This document shows positions 58,707 through 64,000 of a stretch of 64,000 nucleotides of DNA, piece after piece. Source of the stretch: Streptococcus infantis SK970. GTDB lineage: Bacteria; Bacillota; Bacilli; Lactobacillales; Streptococcaceae. Under the pieces are notes generated by a model, which worked only from the letters and a program-made list of their open reading frames with translations, searched no databases and was not told the DNA's origin. The position numbers and the translations under genes are program-made. Numbering within the stretch: the first letter of the stretch is position 1; each line of letters opens with the position of its first letter. Location: the NCBI GenBank assembly GCA_000223255.2, contig AFUT01000001.1, positions 124,001-188,000 of the forward strand. The letters run 5' to 3'.

Positions 58707-61042
58707 TGGATAAAAATAAAATGATGGGATTAAGCCAATCAGAAGTAAAAGAACGTCAGAAACAGGGACAGGTCAATGATTTCCAAGCTTCAGCTAGTAC
58801 TAGTACATGGCAGATTGTGAAGAGAAATGTCTTTACTTTATTCAATGCTTTAAACTTTGCCATTGCCTTAGCGCTCGCTTTTGTTCAAGCATGGAGCAAC
58901 TTGGTTTTCTTTGCAGTTATCTGTTTTAACGCTTTTTCAGGAATTGTAACCGAATTACGTGCCAAGCATATGGTTGATAAACTCCATCTCTTGAATAAAG
59001 AAAAGATTACGACTATTCGTGATGGACAAGAGATTACTTTAGACCCTGAAGAGCTTGTTTTGGATGATGTGATTCGCTTGTCTGCAGGGGATCAGATTCC
59101 GAGTGATTCAGTTGTATTAGAAGGCTTTGCTGAAGTCAATGAGGCCATGTTAACAGGTGAGAGTGACTTGGTACAAAAAGAAGTAGAAGACTTAATGTTG
59201 TCGGGAAGCTTTCTTGCAAGTGGTTCTGTCTTCGCTCAGGTACATCATGTTGGGGCGGATAACTATGCTGCTAAACTCATGCTTGAAGCTAAGACAGTGA
59301 ACCCAATTAACTCTCGTATCATGAAATCGCTAGACCAGTTAGCCGGATTTACTGGGAAAATTATCATTCCTTTTGGTATTGCTCTCTTGCTTGAAGCCTT
59401 GGTCTTAAAAGGTCTACCACTCAAGTCTTCTGTAGTCAATTCATCTACAGCTCTTTTAGGAATGTTGCCTAAGGGAATCGCCCTTTTGACCATCACCTCT
59501 CTCTTAACTGCTGTTATCAAGCTGGGGTTGAAAAAGGTTTTGGTGCAGGAGATGTATTCTGTTGAGACCTTGGCGCGTGTGGATATGCTCTGCTTGGATA
59601 AGACAGGGACAATCACCCAAGGGAAGATGCAAGTTGAGACGGTCCTTCCTCTTACGCAAGCTTACGACAAAGATGCAATTGCCAAAATACTAACTAGCTA
59701 TATGGCACACAGTGAGGATAAAAATCCAACTGCCCAAGCTATTCGAAAGCGTTTTGCGGGAGAGTTAGCTTATCCGATGATTTCTAGCCTTCCATTTTCA
59801 AGTGATCGAAAATGGGGAGCAATGGAGTTGGAAGGTCTAGGAACTGTTTTCCTAGGCGCACCAGAGATGTTGTTGGATGCTGAAGTTCCTGAAGCTAGGG
59901 AAGCTCTTGAACGAGGATCTCGTGTCTTGGTTCTGGCCCTCAGTCAAGAAAAACTTGACCACCATAAACCACAGAAGCCATCGGATATTCAGGCTTTGGC
60001 TCTGCTTGAGATTTTAGATCCAATCCGAGAAGGGGCAGCTGAAACTCTAGATTATCTTCGTTCTCAGGAAGTGGGGCTGAAAATTATCTCTGGTGATAAT
60101 CCAGTCACTGTTTCAAGTATTGCCCAAAAAGCAGGTTTTGCAGACTATCAGAGCTATGTAGATTGTTCGAAAATTAATGATGAAGAATTGATAGCCATGG
60201 CTGAAGAAACAGCCATTTTCGGACGTGTTTCGCCTCATCAAAAGAAACTCATCATCCAAACTCTGAAAAAAGCAGGACATACTACAGCAATGACAGGGGA
60301 CGGTGTCAATGATATCCTTGCTCTTCGTGAGGCAGACTGTTCCATCGTTATGGCTGAAGGAGACCCAGCAACTCGTCAGATTGCAAATCTGGTCCTCTTG
60401 AATTCAGATTTCAATGATGTTCCTGAGATTCTCTTCGAAGGTCGTCGTGTGGTCAATAATATTGCCCACATTGCTCCAATTTTCTTGATTAAGACAATCT
60501 ATTCCTTCTTGCTAGCAGTTATCTGTATTGCCAGTGCTTTGTTGGGACGTACTGAATGGATTTTGATATTCCCATTCATTCCGATTCAGATAACTATGAT
60601 TGACCAGTTTGTGGAAGGATTCCCACCGTTTGTATTAACTTTTGAACGAAATATCAAACCTGTGGAACAAAACTTCCTCAGAAAATCTATGCTTCGAGCT
60701 TTACCAAGTGCCTTGATGGTAGTCTTTAGTGTTCTCTTTGTTAAAATTTTTGGAACCAATCAAGGCTGGACAGCCATTGAAATTTCGACACTTTTGTATT
60801 ATCTATTGGCATCGATTGGTTTCATGTCTGTAGTTAGAGCTTGCTTGCCATTTAGTCTGTGGCGTGTGCTATTGATTATTTGGTCAGTTGTAGGTTTCCT
60901 TGGAACAGCTCTATTCCCAAGAATCCAAAAATTGCTTGAAATTTCAACACTTACAGGTCAAACATTGCCTATCTATGGCATAATGATGCTCGTCTTTATT
61001 GTGATTTTCATACTGACAAGTCGTTATCAAGTTAAAAGATAA
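58706..61042 (+). CDS. P-type cation-transporting ATPase (E1-E2 type)
   Basis: I start it at MDKNKMMGLSQSEVKERQ, giving 778 residues; the frame is open to 58640. The N-terminal cation-ATPase segment precedes two membrane helices and an actuator domain with TGES in NEAMLTGESDL. TM4 carries GMLPKGIALLT, in place of PEGL of Ca2+ pumps or CPC of heavy-metal pumps. The phosphorylation site is CLDKTGTITQ (Asp about 306), and the hinge is TGDGVNDILALREAD. Four to six C-terminal helices follow. The ion is unknown; a Ca/Mn/Mg-type pump related to CtpE is my guess. Confidence 0.85.
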   Translation: MDKNKMMGLSQSEVKERQKQGQVNDFQASASTSTWQIVKRNVFTLFNALNFAIALALAFVQAWSNLVFFAVICFNAFSGIVTELRAKHMVDKLHLLNKEKITTIRDGQEITLDPEELVLDDVIRLSAGDQIPSDSVVLEGFAEVNEAMLTGESDLVQKEVEDLMLSGSFLASGSVFAQVHHVGADNYAAKLMLEAKTVNPINSRIMKSLDQLAGFTGKIIIPFGIALLLEALVLKGLPLKSSVVNSSTALLGMLPKGIALLTITSLLTAVIKLGLKKVLVQEMYSVETLARVDMLCLDKTGTITQGKMQVETVLPLTQAYDKDAIAKILTSYMAHSEDKNPTAQAIRKRFAGELAYPMISSLPFSSDRKWGAMELEGLGTVFLGAPEMLLDAEVPEAREALERGSRVLVLALSQEKLDHHKPQKPSDIQALALLEILDPIREGAAETLDYLRSQEVGLKIISGDNPVTVSSIAQKAGFADYQSYVDCSKINDEELIAMAEETAIFGRVSPHQKKLIIQTLKKAGHTTAMTGDGVNDILALREADCSIVMAEGDPATRQIANLVLLNSDFNDVPEILFEGRRVVNNIAHIAPIFLIKTIYSFLLAVICIASALLGRTEWILIFPFIPIQITMIDQFVEGFPPFVLTFERNIKPVEQNFLRKSMLRALPSALMVVFSVLFVKIFGTNQGWTAIEISTLLYYLLASIGFMSVVRACLPFSLWRVLLIIWSVVGFLGTALFPRIQKLLEISTLTGQTLPIYGIMMLVFIVIFILTSRYQVKR

Positions 61043-61044
61043 AG

Positions 61045-61075
61045 AAAGACTGCAATCTATGATTGCGGTCTTTTT
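61045..61075 (+). terminator. Terminator of the P-type ATPase gene
   Basis: A 13-bp stem (AAAGACTGCAATC with GATTGCGGTCTTT, one G-U pair) with loop TAT and TTTTT. Confidence 0.88.
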
Positions 61076-61142
61076 AGGTGCAGGATTGCCAGATAAAATA
61101 TGGTATAATAAAGGGAAATAGAGTTTTTGAAAGTGAGAGAAG

Positions 61143-61819
61143 ATGATTTCAAAGCGATTAGAAACAGTAGCTTCTTTTGTCCCCCAAGGAGCTGTTTTGC
61201 TGGACGTCGGTAGCGACCATGCTTATTTACCGATTGAATTAGTTGAAAAAGGTCATATTGAAGCTGCCATCGCGGGTGAAGTTGTAGTGGGACCCTATCA
61301 ATCTGCGGTTAGGAATGTTGAAAGTCATGGATTAACTGAGAAAATTCAGGTTCGTTTAGCCAATGGTTTAGCAGCTTTCGAAGAAAGTGATCAGGTCTCT
61401 GTTATCACTATTGCAGGAATGGGTGGTCGTTTGATTGCTACGATATTAGAAGAGGGTTTTGACAAACTAGCCAATGTTGAGCGATTGATTCTTCAACCCA
61501 ATAATCGTGAAGATGAGTTACGTAGCTGTTTACAAGAGCATGGATTTCAGATTGTAGCTGAAAGTATTTTAGAGGAAGCTGGAAAATTTTACGAGATTCT
61601 AGTTGTGGAAGCTGGAGAAATGAAATTGTCAGCAAGTGACACCCGTTTTGGTCCTTTTCTATCTAAAGAACTTAGCCCTGTATTTGTCCAAAAGTGGCAA
61701 AGAGAAGCAAGTAAGCTCGAATTTGCCCTTAGTCAAATCCCAGAAAAAATCATGAAGAACGTCAAGCTTTAGTAGATAAAATTCAAGCCATCAAGGAGGT
61801 GCTCCATGAAAGCAAGTGA
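61143..61819 (+). CDS. trmK: tRNA (adenine22-N1)-methyltransferase TrmK (apparent frameshift near C-terminus)
   Basis: TrmK methylates A22 of tRNA using SAM. The Rossmann fold is visible as [17 protein letters not shown] (about 18-34), with the catalytic-region [16 protein letters not shown] (about 88) and [13 protein letters not shown] (about 117). The printed frame stops at 61772 after [11 protein letters not shown]. One extra A in the run at 61743-61748 gives [19 protein letters not shown] and a stop at 61819, 225 residues, with a 14-base overlap to the next gene. That pairing with a Nif3-family gene is the usual Firmicute arrangement. Confidence 0.92.
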
Positions 61820-62603
61820 AGTGATTAGGCGTTATGAAACCTATTGCCCACAAGAATTTTCTATGGAGGGCGATAATCGTGGACTGCAGATTGGAACTTT
61901 AGACAAGGACATCCAGAAAGTCATGGTTGCCCTCGATATTCGTGAAGAAACGGTTGCAGAAGCCATTGAAAAGGGAGTAGATTTGATTATCGTCAAGCAC
62001 GCGCCTATCTTTCGACCTATCAAGGACTTGGTAGCTAGTCGCCCTCAAAATCAGATTTATATCGATCTCATCAAGCAAGATATTGCGGTCTATGTCAGTC
62101 ATACTAATATCGATATTGTTGAAAATGGTCTTAATGACTGGTTCTGCCAGATGCTAGGCATTGAGGACACAACTTATCTACAGGAAACAGGTCCTGAACG
62201 TGGGATTGGTCGTATTGGCAATATTCGCCCTCAGACGTTTGAAGAATTTGCTAGTCATGTTAAGGAAGTATTTGACCTGGATAGCCTTCGTATGGTGTAT
62301 TATCAAGAGACTGATTTGCAAAAAACAATCTCAAGAGTAGCTATTTGTGGTGGCAGTGGGCAGTCTTTCTACTCTGATGCTTTAGCTAAAGGAGCTCATG
62401 TTTACATTACTGGTGACATCTATTACCACACTGCCCAAGATATGTTGTCAGACGGCTTGTTGGCTTTGGATCCAGGCCACTATATTGAAATTCTCTTTGT
62501 TGAAAAAATTGTAGCGTTCCTGAATGAATGGAAGCAAGAGAATGCTTGGTCTCTAGAGGTTATCGCAAGTCAAGCTTCCACTAATCCATTCCATCATATC
62601 TAG
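61806..62603 (+). CDS. Nif3-like dinuclear metal centre hexameric protein
   Basis: The 265-residue protein belongs to the Nif3/YbgI/DUF34 family. Motifs include DNRGLQIG (about 25), [10 protein letters not shown] (about 60, with the first metal histidine), [12 protein letters not shown] (about 98) and [14 protein letters not shown] (about 200), plus the C-terminal DPGHYIEI metal site. A second conserved His of the HHP motif is Lys here (KHAP). It is sometimes annotated as GTP cyclohydrolase 1 type 2; the true reaction is not settled. It overlaps trmK by 14 bases. The frame is intact. Confidence 0.9.
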   Translation: MKASEVIRRYETYCPQEFSMEGDNRGLQIGTLDKDIQKVMVALDIREETVAEAIEKGVDLIIVKHAPIFRPIKDLVASRPQNQIYIDLIKQDIAVYVSHTNIDIVENGLNDWFCQMLGIEDTTYLQETGPERGIGRIGNIRPQTFEEFASHVKEVFDLDSLRMVYYQETDLQKTISRVAICGGSGQSFYSDALAKGAHVYITGDIYYHTAQDMLSDGLLALDPGHYIEILFVEKIVAFLNEWKQENAWSLEVIASQASTNPFHHI

Positions 62604-62619
62604 TTAGAAGGTAAGGACA

Positions 62620-63714
62620 ATGAAAAAAGTTGCCATTGTAGGTGCAGGAATTGTAGGTGCAACAGCTGCCTACTATCTTTCTAAAGAAGCTGATATCGAA
62701 GTAACAGTTTTTGATTATGGAAAGGGCCAAGCAACTAAGGCCGCAGCAGGAATTATTAGTCCCTGGTTTTCTAAACGACGCAATAAAGCCTGGTATAAGA
62801 TGGCGCGACTAGGAGCTGATTTCTACGTGGATTTATTAGCGGACTTGGAAAAATCGGGTCAACAAGTTGATTTTTACCAGCGTTCTGGTGTCTTTCTCTT
62901 GAAAAAAGATGAATCTAAGTTGGAAGAACTCTATCAACTTGCCCTGCAACGTAGAGATGAATCTCCCTTAATAGGGGAATTAGCCATTCTAGACCAAGCG
63001 GCTGCAAGTAGCTTATTTCCTGGATTGGAGGGATTTGAAAAATTACTCTATGCTTCTGGTGGAGCTCGAGTAGATGGACAACTTTTAGTTAGTTGCTTGC
63101 TCGAAGCCAGTCAAGTGAAGGTAATAAAGAAAGAGGTCAGTCTAATTTCTCTAGCACCGGGTTATCAGATAGACAATCAAATGTTTGACCAAGTTATCTT
63201 GTCCACAGGAGCTTGGCTTGGTCACATCTTAGAGCCTTTAGGATATGAGGTAGACGTTCGTCCTCAAAAGGGGCAACTCCGAGATTACCAAGTGAAACAA
63301 AACATGGGAGCTTACCCTGTAGTTATGCCAGAAGGTGAGTGGGATTTGATACCATTTCCCGGCGGTAAGTTATCTCTAGGAGCTACCCATGAAAATGATA
63401 TGGGATTTGACCTTACAGTTGATGAGAATTTGCTCCAGCAAATGGCTGAAGCAGCAAGACCGTTTTATCCTAGCTTAAAAGATGCAATGATAAGTGGTGA
63501 ACGTGTGGGGATTCGTGCTTATACAAGTGATTTCTCTCCATTCTTTGGACAGGTTCCAAACTTATCAGGAGTATTTGTTGCGAGTGGATTAGGATCGTCA
63601 GGCTTAACGACTGGCCCTATTATAGGCTATCATTTAGCTCAAATGCTTCAGGAGAGAAGTGGAGTATTAGATCCAGCAGATTATCCGACTGAAAGATATA
63701 TTAAAGAGAAATAA
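62620..63714 (+). CDS. FAD-dependent oxidoreductase (DadA/glycine oxidase-like)
   Basis: The 364-residue protein has the dinucleotide-binding motif VAIVGAGIVGATAAYYLSK at its N-terminus, then KAAAGIISPWFSKRR. The substrate domain contains FYQRSGVFLLKKD and VDGQLLVSCLLEA, and the late FAD motif appears as GLGSSGLTTGPIIG (about 327). It fits the DAO family that oxidises D-amino acids, glycine or similar amines. No signal peptide is present. It follows the Nif3-family gene by 16 bases, so it is probably in the same operon. Substrate unknown. The frame is intact. Confidence 0.85.
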   Translation: MKKVAIVGAGIVGATAAYYLSKEADIEVTVFDYGKGQATKAAAGIISPWFSKRRNKAWYKMARLGADFYVDLLADLEKSGQQVDFYQRSGVFLLKKDESKLEELYQLALQRRDESPLIGELAILDQAAASSLFPGLEGFEKLLYASGGARVDGQLLVSCLLEASQVKVIKKEVSLISLAPGYQIDNQMFDQVILSTGAWLGHILEPLGYEVDVRPQKGQLRDYQVKQNMGAYPVVMPEGEWDLIPFPGGKLSLGATHENDMGFDLTVDENLLQQMAEAARPFYPSLKDAMISGERVGIRAYTSDFSPFFGQVPNLSGVFVASGLGSSGLTTGPIIGYHLAQMLQERSGVLDPADYPTERYIKEK

Positions 63715-63829
63715 TCGTAAACTTTTTACCTAGTTTTTACGATAGGATTAGGATAGCAAATGACTTTCCCTATCAAAAATGGTAAAATGAAAAAATAATT
63801 TAAGAATAGAGGAAAAAAGATGCAAGAAA

Positions 63830-64000
63830 AGATTTTGGTAACAGGTGGTGCAGGTTTTATCGGAACTCACACTGTCATTGAATTGGTCCAAGCTGGACAT
63901 CAGGTTGTTGTAGTGGATAACTTGGTCAACAGTAGCCGTAAAAGTTTAGAAGTAGTGGAAAGAATTACAGGAGTTGAAATTCCTTTCTACGAAGCTGACA
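63830..64000 (+). CDS. galE: UDP-glucose 4-epimerase, N-terminal part (3' end outside window)
   Basis: The first 57 codons are present. MQEKILVTGGAGFIGTHTVI contains the TGxxGxxG NAD-binding motif of extended short-chain dehydrogenases. VVVVDNLVNSSRKSLEVVE matches GalE, with Asp binding the adenine ribose. GalE interconverts UDP-glucose and UDP-galactose in the Leloir pathway. The ATG follows AGAGGAAAAAAG. A GGTAAAAT -10 (63781-63788) lies about 40 bases upstream. The rest of the gene lies beyond the window. Confidence 0.92.

Overview
This window is chromosomal DNA from a low-GC Gram-positive coccus, very probably a mitis-group Streptococcus (S. mitis, S. oralis, S. pseudopneumoniae or a close relative). 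The evidence is protein content that closely follows the pneumococcus (PsaBCA/PsaR, Tpx, PepO, MsmK, ClpE, EzrA, PgdA, a Rel of 738 residues), frequent extended -10 promoters (TGnTATAAT), an SMK-box leader in front of metK, and palindromic intergenic repeats of mitis-group type. I see no prophage, IS transposase, CRISPR array or integrative element. The species call is inference from remembered sequences, not a search.

Layout. 1-5.2 kb: end of mrnC, a PucR-like regulator, the carbohydrate ABC ATPase msmK, rel and dtd. 5.2-9.7 kb (minus): psaR, tpx and the manganese importer psaBCA with a PsaR operator, plus two palindromic repeats. 9.8-13.3 kb: pepO, a lipoprotein and a metallo-beta-lactamase-fold hydrolase. 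13.4-17.5 kb: an alpha/beta hydrolase, a two-component system with a BceS-like kinase, and a DUF389 membrane protein. 17.7-20.9 kb: thrS with its T-box, a small membrane protein, rpsO and a MITE-like repeat. 21-24.6 kb: an iron-chelate ABC importer with an esterase. 24.7-32 kb: a DEAD-box helicase, guaA, a GntR regulator, metK with SMK box, a GNAT protein, a DUF1827 protein and a NUDIX hydrolase. 32-41 kb: clpE with CtsR box, a DUF1797 protein, an amino-acid ABC importer, folD, an NAD(P)HX dehydratase-like gene and a DinG-type helicase. 41-49 kb: rodA, a DJ-1 protein, a HAD protein, gyrB, ezrA and pgdA. 49-57 kb: infC-rpmI-rplT with an L20-type leader, gloA, a membrane protein, dnaE, pfkA and pyk. 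57-64 kb: an unassigned small RNA, tRNA-Thr, an acyltransferase, a P-type ATPase, trmK, a Nif3-family protein, an FAD oxidoreductase and the start of galE.

The most pervasive signal is technical. About 20 genes, including essential ones (rpsO, infC, thrS, dnaE, pfkA, ezrA), carry frame breaks, nearly all explained by a base missing from a poly-A/T run. Restoring it gives the normal length each time (for example DnaE 1033 aa, PepO 630 aa, ThrS 647 aa, PsaA 309 aa, Dtd 147 aa). I treat these as sequencing or assembly errors, not pseudogenes, and give corrected gene limits where I can.

Functionally this is mostly core chromosome: translation, nucleotide metabolism, replication, cell division and elongation, glycolysis, stringent response, proteostasis and metal homeostasis. 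The points most worth following are the promoter-to-terminator small RNA at 57.4-57.6 kb, the siderophore-type operon with a companion esterase, three promoters placed for leaderless transcription, an ATA start codon for infC, a structured leader in front of the DUF389 gene and three palindromic repeat elements. I did not find a clearly new multi-gene system.
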